From contig DCHC01000046.1 of assembly GCA_002314755.1 (NCBI GenBank), forward strand, positions 9,920 to 21,865: DNA of 11,946 nucleotides, read 5' to 3'. This DNA comes from Faecalibacterium sp. UBA1762 (GTDB lineage: Bacteria; Bacillota; Clostridia; Oscillospirales; Ruminococcaceae). The notes beneath the pieces were generated by a model that saw only the letters and a list, made by a program, of their open reading frames with translations, was not told where the DNA came from and did no database searches. Below, in pieces: positions 1-7,346 of this stretch. The translations under genes were made by a program, and so were the position numbers. The number at the start of each line of letters is the position of its first letter. Positions within the stretch are counted from its first letter, which is position 1.

Positions 1-667
1 CGCCGGGCTTGACCATATCTGCCGTCACAAAACCGGCCTTGCCGATCGCCGCGACCAGTATATCTGCCTGGCGGGTGATCTCGGCCAGATTTTCAGTTTT
101 GGAATGACATAGGGTGACGGTGGCGTCACAGCCGGTCAGCAGCAGCGCCATAGGCTTGCCCACAATATTGCTGCGTCCGATCACCACTGCTTTTTTGCCC
201 TGCAGAGGGATGTTGTTCTGCTGTAACAGATACAAGCAACCTGCCGGGGTACAGGGAACAAATCCCTGCTGTCCGGTCAACAGCGCACCGGCGTTCACCG
301 GAGTAAAGCCATCCACATCCTTTTGCGGCGCAATGGTGCGAATCACCTTATCCCCATCCAGATGGGCAGGTAGTGGCAGCTGCACCAGCAATCCGGAGAC
401 GGTAGGGTCCTGGTTGCATTTTTCCACCTGCTCCAAAAGCTGTTGCTGCGTGGTATCCTCCGGCAGTCGGATAACACGGGATTCTATACCGCATTCCGCA
501 CAGTCCTTTTCTTTCCCCTTGACATACACAGCACTGGCAGGGTTTTCCCCCACCAAAATCACTGTCAGGCAACAGGAAATGCCATGTTCCTTCAGCTGGG
601 CGACACGGGTCGCCACCTCTTTTTTGATCACGCCTGCCCAATATTTTCCGTCTAAAATCGTAGCCAT
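1..667 (-). CDS. folD: Bifunctional methylenetetrahydrofolate dehydrogenase/cyclohydrolase FolD (3' end off the left edge)
   Basis: FolD interconverts 5,10-methylene-, 5,10-methenyl- and 10-formyl-tetrahydrofolate in the cytoplasm, supplying one-carbon units for purines and fMet. The 222 visible residues carry the family signature in order: VGENPASAVYVKGKEK at about residues 39-54 with the catalytic Tyr48 and Lys52, GLLVQLPLP at 92-100, KDVDGF at 116-121, PCTPAG at 138-143, and the nucleotide-binding stretch VVIGRSNIVGKPMALLL at about 161-177. A complete FolD is about 280-290 residues, so roughly 60 C-terminal residues are missing, cut by the window edge and not by a mutation. The ATG at 667 has an AAAGGA Shine-Dalgarno 8 nt upstream. 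It begins 33 nt after the lgt stop, so it is probably the distal gene of the pheB-ymfF-ymfH-lgt transcript. The identification is secure; co-transcription is inferred from spacing. Confidence 0.96.
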   Translation of the reverse strand, partial: MATILDGKYWAGVIKKEVATRVAQLKEHGISCCLTVILVGENPASAVYVKGKEKDCAECGIESRVIRLPEDTTQQQLLEQVEKCNQDPTVSGLLVQLPLPAHLDGDKVIRTIAPQKDVDGFTPVNAGALLTGQQGFVPCTPAGCLYLLQQNNIPLQGKKAVVIGRSNIVGKPMALLLTGCDATVTLCHSKTENLAEITRQADILVAAIGKAGFVTADMVKPG

Positions 668-700
668 CCTGCGTTTCCTTTCCCTTGCGGTTTATCGGGA

Positions 701-1714
701 TTATTGTTCCCCGTCGGCAGCCTCCGCCGTTCTGTTTGACTCCTCGTCTTTTGCGTCATTCCCAACCGTCGTATGCAGCTGCTCATAGCGAAGCTGCGCA
801 TGCTGATACCGTTCGACCGCAGCCCGTTTTGCCTCCTCGATCTGCCGGTGTAAAACCGGCTTGCCCTGAGCTACCTTTTGTGCGGTGATTCTTTTACCTG
901 CCAACCACAGAGCAACGCCCAACACGCAACTAAGCCCTGCCACAAGCTGGCTGATACGCACGCTGCCCAGCATCAGACTGTCGGTACGCAGGCCTTCTAC
1001 AATGCAGCGCTCCAGGCCGTACCACGCAAGGTAGATAAACAGAATTTCGCCGTCGTAGCTGCGGCGTTTAGCGTAGCGAAGCAGCAGTACCATGCCCAAC
1101 AGGCACCAAACGGATTCATACAAAAAAGTGGGATGTACCGGTGCATCCGGGTTGACTGTGATCCCACTCTGGGCCAGTTTTTCCATCACGCCCGACAGAT
1201 ACCGCTGGGTGCTTTGACTGAACATACCCCATGGCAGATCGGTATTGCAGCCAAAGGCTTCCTGGTTAGTAAAATTGCCCCACCGACCAATGCCCTGACC
1301 GGCCAGCAGTCCGATGGCGGTGATATCCATAGTGGCCAGAACAGGCATTTTTCTTGCGCCGCCGTAAATCAAGATGGCAAGCCCTGCGCCGATAATACCG
1401 CCGTAGATGGCAAGGCCGCCATCCCGGATATTGAGTATTTTACCCAGCGTGTCGTAATCGCCGGGGTAAAAGATAACATAGTACAGTCGGGCGCACAGCA
1501 CCGAAACCAGTACCGCGATGATGATCAGCTCCGAAAGGCGGTCCTCATCAATACCAAACTGCTTTGCCTTGGCAAAACCGATGCAGATGCCCACCAGCAG
1601 ACCGGTGGCGATAATCACGCCGTACCAGTAGATCGGCATACCGAACAGATGAAAGGCCACCGGACTGATGGCCAGCTCTAGCCCCAAACCCGGGAAAGAA
1701 ACCATATTCGTCAT
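701..1714 (-). CDS. lgt: Phosphatidylglycerol-prolipoprotein diacylglyceryl transferase Lgt, with a C-terminal tail
   Basis: Lgt is a polytopic membrane enzyme that moves diacylglycerol from phosphatidylglycerol to the lipobox cysteine of prolipoproteins, the first step of lipoprotein maturation. The 337-residue product shows about seven hydrophobic segments between residues 15 and 272, the Lgt signature GRWGNFTNQEAFG at 143-155 (Arg144, Asn147), HPTFLYES at 194-201 and EGLRTDSL at 240-247. Arg144 and Arg243 match the essential arginines R143 and R239 of the E. coli enzyme. The GG-A-I-Y-GG segment at 99-106 has Tyr104 where E. coli has His103; from memory this substitution is common in clostridial homologues. 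After the last membrane segment there is a charged tail of about 65 residues (275-337), helix-forming and then acidic, which most Lgt proteins of 260-290 residues lack. The ATG follows AGAGG by 10 nt; an alternative ATG is three codons in. It starts 15 nt after ymfH. Confidence 0.96.
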   Translation of the reverse strand: MTNMVSFPGLGLELAISPVAFHLFGMPIYWYGVIIATGLLVGICIGFAKAKQFGIDEDRLSELIIIAVLVSVLCARLYYVIFYPGDYDTLGKILNIRDGGLAIYGGIIGAGLAILIYGGARKMPVLATMDITAIGLLAGQGIGRWGNFTNQEAFGCNTDLPWGMFSQSTQRYLSGVMEKLAQSGITVNPDAPVHPTFLYESVWCLLGMVLLLRYAKRRSYDGEILFIYLAWYGLERCIVEGLRTDSLMLGSVRISQLVAGLSCVLGVALWLAGKRITAQKVAQGKPVLHRQIEEAKRAAVERYQHAQLRYEQLHTTVGNDAKDEESNRTAEAADGEQ

Positions 1715-1729
1715 AGACCTATTTCCTCT

Positions 1730-3067
1730 TTATTCTCCGTCATTATCCGTGGGCATGATCAGGATGGTGGCGCACTTTTCCCTGTCCAGCAGAGTGGGCA
1801 GCATTGCCTCCACATCCCGGGCAGTCAACGCCGAAAGCTGTTCAACCTCATCGTAAAGACTGTGCCCCCGTAAAAAAACCGCCGCCTGATCGGTGGCAAC
1901 ATCCTCTATACTTTCCAGGCCCATAATTGCCTGGCCCAGCATCTGGTTTTTGGTACAAAGAAACTGCTCCTCATCCACGCCGTTTTTCAAAAGCCGCTGC
2001 ACCTCGGCTTCAAAGGCAGCCTGCAGCGCCTTGGGATCAGGCGTCTCCCCTCCAAAAATCAGAGAGCAATAACCCGGGCCGGATAAATACTCTCCGCCGA
2101 AACCGGCGTTGATCAGATTTTCATCATACAACCGATTGTATAGCGGCGATGTCTCCCCCGCCAGCAGCTCGGTGATAAAATCGCAAATCAGCTCATTTTT
2201 CACCTCTCCCCCCAGTGCGCCTGGGCCCTTATAGCCAATGCCCCAGACCGGCTGGGAAACCTGCATTTTAAGGATCTTCTCTTTGGCAAAAACCGTGTCC
2301 GGCTCCTGCAGCTTTTGCCGCTGCAGCCTGTGGCCGGAAGGCGCAATTTTTACCCCGTTGCAGACCTCCAGCACCTGTCTGGCAGTCACATTGCCCGCCA
2401 CGCTCAGCACCATATTGTCGGGCGCATAAAAGGCCTCACAGCAGCGGTATAGCATCTCCGGCGTGATTTTCTGTATGCTCTCCACCGTACCGGCAATATC
2501 TGACCGCACCGGACAGACATGATACAGATTGCCCAGCAGACCGAATGTCATCCGAAATTCCGGACTGTCCTGATACATCCTGATCTCCTGTGCGATGATG
2601 CCCTGTTCCTTTTGCACGGTTTTCTCGCTGAAATAGGGATGCAGTACAAAATCCAGCAGGATGCGCAGGTTTTTCTCTATTTCGTCTGTCGCGGAAAACA
2701 AAAAGCAGGTCTTGTCAAAGCTGGTAAAGGCGTTTGCTGACGCCCCAGTGGCGGAGAAAAGCTCAAACGCGTCATTTCCGTTTTCATCCTCAAACAGCTT
2801 ATGCTCCAAAAAATGGGCAACCCCCTCCGGCAGCTCTACCGTCTGCCCGTCCAGTGAAAAGCTTTTGTCCGCCGAACCGAACCGGGTGCCGAAAACCGCA
2901 TGTACTCCTTTGAACTGAGGCATCTCGCTAACCAACACGGTAAGCCCGCTATCCAGAACAAACCTTTGCGGCGTCATCTCGGTGCAAAGTCGCGCCAGTG
3001 CCGCCCGTGTTTTGGACTGATTATCCGCCATATCCTTTTCCAATACCAAGTTCCTTCCTATATTCAT
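1730..3067 (-). CDS. ymfH: M16-family zinc peptidase-like protein YmfH (catalytically competent member of the YmfF/YmfH pair)
   Basis: This is a single-unit M16 (insulinase/pitrilysin) protein of 445 residues. It keeps the inverted zinc motif HFLEH at residues 85-89 (HxxEH) and, 72 residues on, Glu161 in EQGIIAQEIRMY as the expected third ligand, so it should be an active metallopeptidase. In Firmicutes such proteins occur next to an inactive partner, YmfF, exactly as here. Current family naming links the pair to the 5-aminopentanol modification of elongation factor P; the natural substrate is not known to me. It follows the ymfF stop with only three bases between, so translation is probably coupled. 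The start is uncertain. The ATG at 3067 has no well-spaced Shine-Dalgarno, whereas an in-frame TTG at 3043 has AAGGA 8 nt upstream, and this genome uses TTG elsewhere. The ATG at 3031 has AAAAGG too close. Confidence 0.9.
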   Translation of the reverse strand: MNIGRNLVLEKDMADNQSKTRAALARLCTEMTPQRFVLDSGLTVLVSEMPQFKGVHAVFGTRFGSADKSFSLDGQTVELPEGVAHFLEHKLFEDENGNDAFELFSATGASANAFTSFDKTCFLFSATDEIEKNLRILLDFVLHPYFSEKTVQKEQGIIAQEIRMYQDSPEFRMTFGLLGNLYHVCPVRSDIAGTVESIQKITPEMLYRCCEAFYAPDNMVLSVAGNVTARQVLEVCNGVKIAPSGHRLQRQKLQEPDTVFAKEKILKMQVSQPVWGIGYKGPGALGGEVKNELICDFITELLAGETSPLYNRLYDENLINAGFGGEYLSGPGYCSLIFGGETPDPKALQAAFEAEVQRLLKNGVDEEQFLCTKNQMLGQAIMGLESIEDVATDQAAVFLRGHSLYDEVEQLSALTARDVEAMLPTLLDREKCATILIMPTDNDGE

Positions 3068-3070
3068 AAC

Positions 3071-4354
3071 TTAAAGCATCTCTTCCTCACAGTCATCCGT
3101 GCCGTTTCCTTTCAACAGATAGACCACCGACAGAGAAAAGCTTTCCATTGCCTGGGTGACCTGCTGCGGGGTGACTGCTTTCAGCTCTTTCAAAACCTGT
3201 TCCGGTGATTTCAGTGTCCCGCGGGAGATCTCGCTTAAATACCAGCCCTCCAACCCGGAAAGGCTATCGCTCACGCTCTCCAGCGCATTGGTCAGATATC
3301 TGACGGCCCCGTCCAACTCCCGGGCAGAAACCGGCTGATTTGTCAGGTTTTCCATTTCTGACAAAATGGCAAGCCGAGTTTTTTCCGCATCCGCAGTATT
3401 GATGCCGCTGTCAATAGAAAGGCAGCTTGCAATAACAGAAAAGCTTGCAGAGCAATAGTAGCAAAGACTCTTTTTTTCCCGCACATTCATAAACAGACGG
3501 CTGGTAGGGGTTCCGCCCAGCAGCGCAATGGCAAGTCGCATGGCGGGCAGCTTTTCCGGGGTCATGGTCTGGCGCTGGGTAAACAGCATACACAACTTGC
3601 CCTGGGTGGCGTCCACCGGTTCCTCGTAAAAGCGGGTCTGCCCTACCGGCATGGCGTGGGGCATATTTAACGCGACAGGCTGTCGCCGGATACCGGCAAG
3701 CTCCTGTAGCAGCCGGTCACGCACCGTACCGCCATCCACCCCCAGTGCCATAACCTCCAGCTGTGCGGTCGTCACCATATCCAACCAGGTGGCATACAAT
3801 CCCTCAGGGGTAATGGATCCCACATCCTCCGGGTAGCCGTATTTTTCCAGACCTGCCACATCCGTGCCGTAAAATTTTCTGCGCGCCTGTCGCAGGCAGT
3901 AGATGCGTTTGTCGTTGATCTCGCTTTTTTGCAGCTGCTTTAATTTTTCCTTTTCCACCCGGACGGCATCCCGAGAAAAAGCGCCATCCTTCACATCCGG
4001 TCGAAAAGCCACTCCGAATACCAGTCGCAGATACTCTGCCAGCAGGTTTTCACCGCCTACCGCGTATTCATCCCGAATGCCGCTGATGCTTACCGTCACG
4101 GTGCGGTTTGGCCCCAGGGTGCCCCCGCACACCGTTAGGTTTGCTCCGTACAGCCGCGCAAGTTGTCGGCTGAGTACCTGCATATCCGGACACTCCAGCC
4201 AGCCCCGCTCCATCACCATGGGCAGCAAGGCCTGCGCTGTCGCAGTTCGTCGATCCCCTTTGACAATAAAATTCAGGCTGATACGGCAGCTTTTAAAAGA
4301 ATCCGCAGGGATAGCGGTCAGCGCCACCCCGGGTGCAATCGTTTCTCGTTTCAA
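3071..4354 (-). CDS. ymfF: M16-family inactive peptidase homologue YmfF
   Basis: The 427-residue product has the M16 fold layout of two related halves but no HxxEH motif. At the position where zinc would bind (about residues 44-52) it reads LPMVMERGW, so it is predicted to be non-catalytic. The second half keeps the VREKKSLCYYCSASF segment typical of the M16 C-terminal domain (Arg/Tyr substrate-binding region). M16 enzymes often act as a dimer of one active and one inactive chain, and the active partner YmfH is encoded directly downstream; a YmfF-YmfH heterodimer is inferred. The start is TTG at 4354; it is in frame with GAAAGGA about 13 nt upstream, slightly long spacing. No better in-frame start is visible, since the nearest upstream ATG leads into a stop. 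72 nt separate it from pheB. Confidence 0.9.
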   Translation of the reverse strand: MKRETIAPGVALTAIPADSFKSCRISLNFIVKGDRRTATAQALLPMVMERGWLECPDMQVLSRQLARLYGANLTVCGGTLGPNRTVTVSISGIRDEYAVGGENLLAEYLRLVFGVAFRPDVKDGAFSRDAVRVEKEKLKQLQKSEINDKRIYCLRQARRKFYGTDVAGLEKYGYPEDVGSITPEGLYATWLDMVTTAQLEVMALGVDGGTVRDRLLQELAGIRRQPVALNMPHAMPVGQTRFYEEPVDATQGKLCMLFTQRQTMTPEKLPAMRLAIALLGGTPTSRLFMNVREKKSLCYYCSASFSVIASCLSIDSGINTADAEKTRLAILSEMENLTNQPVSARELDGAVRYLTNALESVSDSLSGLEGWYLSEISRGTLKSPEQVLKELKAVTPQQVTQAMESFSLSVVYLLKGNGTDDCEEEML

Positions 4355-4426
4355 TTTAACCGGTATTTCCTTTCATGGATTTTTTTCGAATTGTAACCAA
4401 ACATTCCCATGATACCGGGCAGCTTC

Positions 4427-4900
4427 TCAGCCGTCCAATACCTCCAGCCCATGGATAAACGGCTTTGTCCGCAGCTGATTTAACAACTGCTCTGCCGTTC
4501 CGTGCAGCTCGGTGACATCCAGTGTCAGGGTCACATCTGCCGTGGCGCCGTTGGGCTTTTGCTGGTGAATGGTCACCACATCGATCCCCTGGGCTGACAA
4601 CAGCGCAAGCAGGCTCTGCAGGGTTCCCGGCTCATTGACTAGGGTCGCCTGCAGTACCAAAAGATGACTGCCGCCTGCTGCGCGGTAGACACAGTCCTTA
4701 TATTTGTAAAAAGCGCTGCGAGATAAATCTGCCTGACGCACTGCCGATGAGATATTTTTTGCCGAGCCATTCGCCAACAGCTCTTTGGCAAGCAACACCT
4801 TACCGAAAACCTCCGGCAGTACCTCTTTGGCAACCAAAACATACCCGCTTTCGGTCAGATGGTCCTCTGATAGCATCAGGGGTGACACTTCTTTTTTCAT
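4427..4900 (-). CDS. pheB: ACT domain-containing protein PheB (UPF0735 family)
   Basis: This small cytoplasmic protein of 157 residues has an N-terminal helical segment and a C-terminal ACT domain. Residues 27-72 include EVLPEVFGKVLLAKELL and ADLSRSAFYKYKD, the hallmark of the UPF0735/PheB family. The ACT domain (about 80-157) has NEPGTLQSLLALL at 89-101, the ligand-binding loop type that usually senses an amino acid. In Bacillus the gene lies near phenylalanine and threonine biosynthesis genes, but its biochemical role is not established. Here no aromatic amino acid gene is adjacent. The ATG at 4900 was chosen because homologues begin close to this point and AAAGGA lies 11 nt upstream. The reading frame stays open up to 4936, but that longer start lacks a ribosome binding site. 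A near-consensus promoter 121 nt upstream makes pheB the likely first gene of a unit continuing to folD. Confidence 0.92.
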   Translation of the reverse strand: MKKEVSPLMLSEDHLTESGYVLVAKEVLPEVFGKVLLAKELLANGSAKNISSAVRQADLSRSAFYKYKDCVYRAAGGSHLLVLQATLVNEPGTLQSLLALLSAQGIDVVTIHQQKPNGATADVTLTLDVTELHGTAEQLLNQLRTKPFIHGLEVLDG

Positions 4901-5020
4901 TTCTCGGCACATCCTTTCGCGCCAACATGTATTCAAGACAGGGGATAAAACCGGCCTTTGTTTCTCCCATAAGGTCTATCCAGACAAACCGTCCTTGTAG
5001 GGAACACAAATTACTCTCTT

Positions 5021-5049
5021 ATCATACCGCAAAAGCAATTTTTTCTCAA
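5021..5049 (-). promoter_or_regulatory. Sigma-A promoter for pheB
   Basis: On the minus strand TTGAGA (5049-5044), a 17-base spacer and TATGAT (5026-5021) form a near-consensus vegetative promoter. Transcription would start near 5014. This leaves an untranslated leader of about 114 nt before the pheB ATG. The promoter lies just after the end of the XTPase gene, so pheB and the genes after it need not depend on read-through. Confidence 0.75.
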
Positions 5050-5075
5050 GGCTTTTTACACAAATTCATTCTGTC

Positions 5076-5663
5076 TTAAAAAGATTTTTCGGGCAGCTTT
5101 TCCAGCAGCTTCCGCAAAGCAACGCCCCGGTGACTGACGGCATTTTTCTGCTGGGCGGTCAACTGCGCCGCAGTACAGCCATACTCCGGTAAAAAGAACA
5201 GCGGGTCGTATCCAAACCCATTCTCCCCGGCAGGCTGCAGAGCAATCTCGCCGTATAAATATCCCTCGGCTGTCACTGCGGTGCCATCCGAGTAGACCAC
5301 CGCCACGGCACAGGTAAAATGGGCCGACCGATCACCCGCCCCCTGCAGCTTTTGCAGCAGCAGACGGTTGTTACCCGCATCATCCCCGTGGACGCCACAA
5401 AAGCGGGCACTGTAGATGCCAGGCGCGCCGTCTAATGCATCCACACACAGGCCGCTGTCATCGGCAAGGGCACAGCAGCCGGATAACTGGACGATCTCCC
5501 TCGCTTTTTTCAAAGCGTTTTCTTTAAAGGAGACACCGTCCTCTACGGTTTCATGAGAGATGCCCGCCTCCTTCAGCGAGACAATACACTCAAATTTGCC
5601 GCCCAGAATCTGACGGATCTCCTGTATTTTATGGGCGTTATTGGACGCAATGATCAATTTCAC
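5076..5663 (-). CDS. rdgB: Non-canonical purine NTP pyrophosphatase (XTP/dITP/ITP), RdgB/HAM1 family
   Basis: The enzyme hydrolyses dITP, ITP and XTP to the monophosphates, keeping deaminated purines out of DNA and RNA. The 195-residue sequence matches the family's length and motifs: the N-terminal ASNNAHK loop (residues 6-12), KENALKKA at 47-54, the metal-binding ALADDSGL at 65-72 with Asp68/Asp69, GENGFGYDPLFF at 146-157, and the SHRG purine-pocket motif at 177-180. The start is GTG at 5663, with AGGAG 10 nt upstream. It lies 87 nt after pyrR and beyond an intrinsic terminator, so it probably has its own promoter or depends on partial read-through. Grouping with recR, dnaX and pyrR fits a nucleotide and DNA-quality theme, although gene order alone does not prove a functional link. 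Confidence 0.96.
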   Translation of the reverse strand: MKLIIASNNAHKIQEIRQILGGKFECIVSLKEAGISHETVEDGVSFKENALKKAREIVQLSGCCALADDSGLCVDALDGAPGIYSARFCGVHGDDAGNNRLLLQKLQGAGDRSAHFTCAVAVVYSDGTAVTAEGYLYGEIALQPAGENGFGYDPLFFLPEYGCTAAQLTAQQKNAVSHRGVALRKLLEKLPEKSF

Positions 5664-5701
5664 CGTTTCTTTTCTCCTTTTTGCATCTGTTCGAAAATAT
5701 A

Positions 5702-5731
5702 ATTATATATTTGAAAAAGCGCAGCCGTCAC
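5702..5731 (-). promoter_or_regulatory. Possible promoter for the XTPase gene
   Basis: On the minus strand a perfect TATAAT (5707-5702) sits 18 bases after GTGACG (5731-5726), which matches TTGACA at four positions. The -35 element lies in the loop region of the pyrR terminator, so terminator and promoter overlap. The surrounding AT-rich stretch could give a TATAAT by chance. Predicted transcription start is near 5695, about 32 nt before the GTG. Confidence 0.35.
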
Positions 5732-5740
5732 GGACTGCGC
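5714..5740 (-). terminator. Rho-independent terminator after pyrR
   Basis: The minus-strand sequence has arms GCGCAG and CTGCGC, continued inward past a single bulged T by CCG/CGG around a TGA loop (5740-5719). TTTTT follows directly (5718-5714). It begins 10 bases after the pyrR stop, so it marks the end of the SRP RNA/dnaX-ybaB-recR-pyrR unit. Confidence 0.88.
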
Positions 5741-5750
5741 CCTTTGCCTC

Positions 5751-6314
5751 TTATTCGTTACGGCCACCGTCCAGGTTACCCACCCCGTACAGATCCACCT
5801 TGGTGCAGCCATCGTATTCCGGTACGCAAACGCGGATCATCTCGCTGCGGGAGGTAGGGAAGTTTTTACCCACAAAATTGGCACAGATCGGCAGCTCTCG
5901 ATGACCCCGGTCTACCAGAGCGCACATCTGAATGACTGCCGGACGACCAATGCCGATCAGTGCCTCCATTGCGGCGCGAACGGTACGACCGGTGTACAGA
6001 ACATCATCCACCAACACCACGGTCTTACCACCGATTTCAAAGGGAATATCCGTCCCGTTTACTTTTGCCTGATCGGAAAGCTCGCTGATATCGTCCCTGT
6101 AAAGGCTGATATCCAGCACACCGACCGGAATTTTTACTCCTTCAATACTGCAGATATTTTCCGCCAGGCGATTGGCAAGGGGTACACCCCGCCGCAAAAT
6201 GCCCACCAGACAAAGGTTTTCCACACCGTGATTTTTCTCCAGAATTTCGTGTGCCAAACGGCGCAGGGTACGAACGACCGAATCCTCATCCATTAGGTTG
6301 GTTTTAAATTCCAT
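5751..6314 (-). CDS. pyrR: PyrR: pyrimidine operon RNA-binding attenuator / uracil phosphoribosyltransferase
   Basis: PyrR binds UMP/UTP and pyr leader RNA to attenuate pyrimidine genes, and in many species also makes UMP from uracil and PRPP. The 187-residue product shows GILRRGVPLA at 38-47, the PRPP-binding motif VVLVDDVLYTG at 99-109, and DRGHRELPI at 135-143, all typical of PyrR. Length is near the usual 175-185. The ATG at 6314 was chosen because GGAGG lies 10 nt upstream and homologues begin here; the frame is open to 6380, but that would overlap recR and lacks a Shine-Dalgarno. It starts 19 nt after recR. No other pyr gene and no recognisable PyrR-binding anti-antiterminator are visible nearby, so it must act in trans on pyr genes elsewhere. 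A strong terminator follows. Confidence 0.95.
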   Translation of the reverse strand: MEFKTNLMDEDSVVRTLRRLAHEILEKNHGVENLCLVGILRRGVPLANRLAENICSIEGVKIPVGVLDISLYRDDISELSDQAKVNGTDIPFEIGGKTVVLVDDVLYTGRTVRAAMEALIGIGRPAVIQMCALVDRGHRELPICANFVGKNFPTSRSEMIRVCVPEYDGCTKVDLYGVGNLDGGRNE

Positions 6315-6333
6315 CGACCGGTTTCCTCCCTTT

Positions 6334-6933
6334 TTATAGTTCCCCGCGCCCGGACAAAGCGCGGTACAGGGTGACCTCATCGGCGTATTCCAAGTTAGAA
6401 CCTACCGGCAGCCCGGAGGCAAGCCGGGTGGTTTTAATACCGGAGGGCTTGATCAGCTTAGACAGATACAAGGCAGTGGCTTCCCCCTCTATGGTGGGGT
6501 TGGTGGCCATAATGACCTCCCTAACTCTGCCGTCCTGCAGCCGTACCAATAACTCCCGTATGGCGAGCTGATCGGCAGTTATACCATCTACAGGCGAGAT
6601 CAGGCCATGCAGCACATGGTATCTGCCCTTGTACTCTCGGGTGCGCTCAAAGGCCGCAACGTCCTGCGGGCTTTCCACCACCAGTATCACGGATTCATCC
6701 CGGGCTGCATCGCTGCAGATGGGACAGATTTCTTTATCGGTAAAGCTTTGACAGATGCTGCACCGGTGTACCCTGGCGTGTGCCTCCTTGATGGCATCCG
6801 CAAAGGCAGCTGCCTGCTGGGCAGGCATATTCAGCACCTGGTACGCCAGCCGGGCAGCACTTTTTCTGCCGATACCGCTCAGCCGGGCAAACTGTTCGAT
6901 CAAACGCTCCAATGGCGCCGGATTAGTACCCAT
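6334..6933 (-). CDS. recR: Recombination mediator RecR
   Basis: RecR works with RecO (and RecF) to load RecA on SSB-coated single-stranded DNA at gaps. The 199-residue protein has the family's standard length and order: a helix-hairpin-helix around residues 13-29 (FARLSGIGRKSAARLAY), a C4 zinc finger with Cys58, Cys61, Cys70 and Cys73, and a Toprim domain from about residue 81 (VILVVESPQDVAAFE, then VIMATNPTIEGEATALYL). The C-terminal RLASGLPVGSNLEYAD segment is also characteristic. The ATG at 6933 has GGAG 9 nt upstream. It follows ybaB by 38 nt. The dnaX-ybaB-recR order is one of the best conserved bacterial gene strings. Confidence 0.97.
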   Translation of the reverse strand: MGTNPAPLERLIEQFARLSGIGRKSAARLAYQVLNMPAQQAAAFADAIKEAHARVHRCSICQSFTDKEICPICSDAARDESVILVVESPQDVAAFERTREYKGRYHVLHGLISPVDGITADQLAIRELLVRLQDGRVREVIMATNPTIEGEATALYLSKLIKPSGIKTTRLASGLPVGSNLEYADEVTLYRALSGRGEL

Positions 6934-6971
6934 CTACCGATTCTCCGTTTCTGACAAATTACTAAATTACA

Positions 6972-7316
6972 TTATAGCAGACCAGCGGGCAGATTGATGC
7001 CGGAGGTCAGCTTATTCATCTCGGTCTCCTGGGTCTCCTTGACCACACGGACAGCCTCATTTACCGCAGCCGCCAGCAGGTCCTCCAGCATCTCGGTATC
7101 CTCGGGGTCAACGACCTCCGGCTGCAGCCGAACAGCTGTCACATTATACTTGCCGTTCATGGTCAGCTCTACCTGGCCGCCACCGGCTGTGACTGTATGC
7201 TCTCTCTCCTCCAGCTGGGCGGTCAGCTCTTCCATATCCTGCTGCAGCTTCTGATACTTTTGCAGCAACTGTGCCTGGCTTTGGGGGCCGTAGCCCTGGG
7301 GTAATCTTGCTTTCAT
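6972..7316 (-). CDS. ybaB: YbaB/EbfC family nucleoid-associated protein
   Basis: YbaB/EbfC proteins are small dimeric DNA-binding, nucleoid-associated proteins. The 114-residue product has a Gln/Glu-rich helical N-terminal half (QAQLLQKYQKLQQDMEEL), then the beta-sheet region (GGGQVELTMNGKYNVTAVRL) and the PEDTEMLEDLLAAAVNEA helix that define the family. The C-terminal GINLPAGLL tail is also typical of Firmicutes members. The ATG at 7316 was preferred over one at 7352, because AGGAG lies 9 nt upstream and the extra 12 residues would extend into the dnaX-ybaB hairpin. It lies between dnaX and recR, the usual arrangement. Confidence 0.95.
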   Translation of the reverse strand: MKARLPQGYGPQSQAQLLQKYQKLQQDMEELTAQLEEREHTVTAGGGQVELTMNGKYNVTAVRLQPEVVDPEDTEMLEDLLAAAVNEAVRVVKETQETEMNKLTSGINLPAGLL

Positions 7317-7346
7317 CTTTGTATTCTCCTTGTTATTCTTTGAAAT

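Noticed and set aside
878..1681. Long plus-strand open frame (267 codons) opposite lgt
   Set aside because: It is antisense to a secure lgt gene, its translation has no domain-like pattern, and the opposite frame explains the codon bias.
4351..4411. Tiny frame MGMFGYNSKKIHERKYRLN in the pheB-ymfF spacer, whose stop overlaps the ymfF TTG
   Set aside because: The overlap suggests translational coupling, but there is no Shine-Dalgarno before its ATG and 19 codons in a spacer can be chance.
4901..5020. T-box or known riboswitch in the pheB leader
   Set aside because: No GGGTGG-type T-box sequence, no conserved riboswitch core and no terminator/antiterminator pair is visible.
5027..5060. AAAAGC/GCTTTT inverted repeat after the XTPase gene, considered as a terminator
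   Set aside because: The stem is short and AT-rich with a 14-base loop, and it overlaps the much better pheB promoter.
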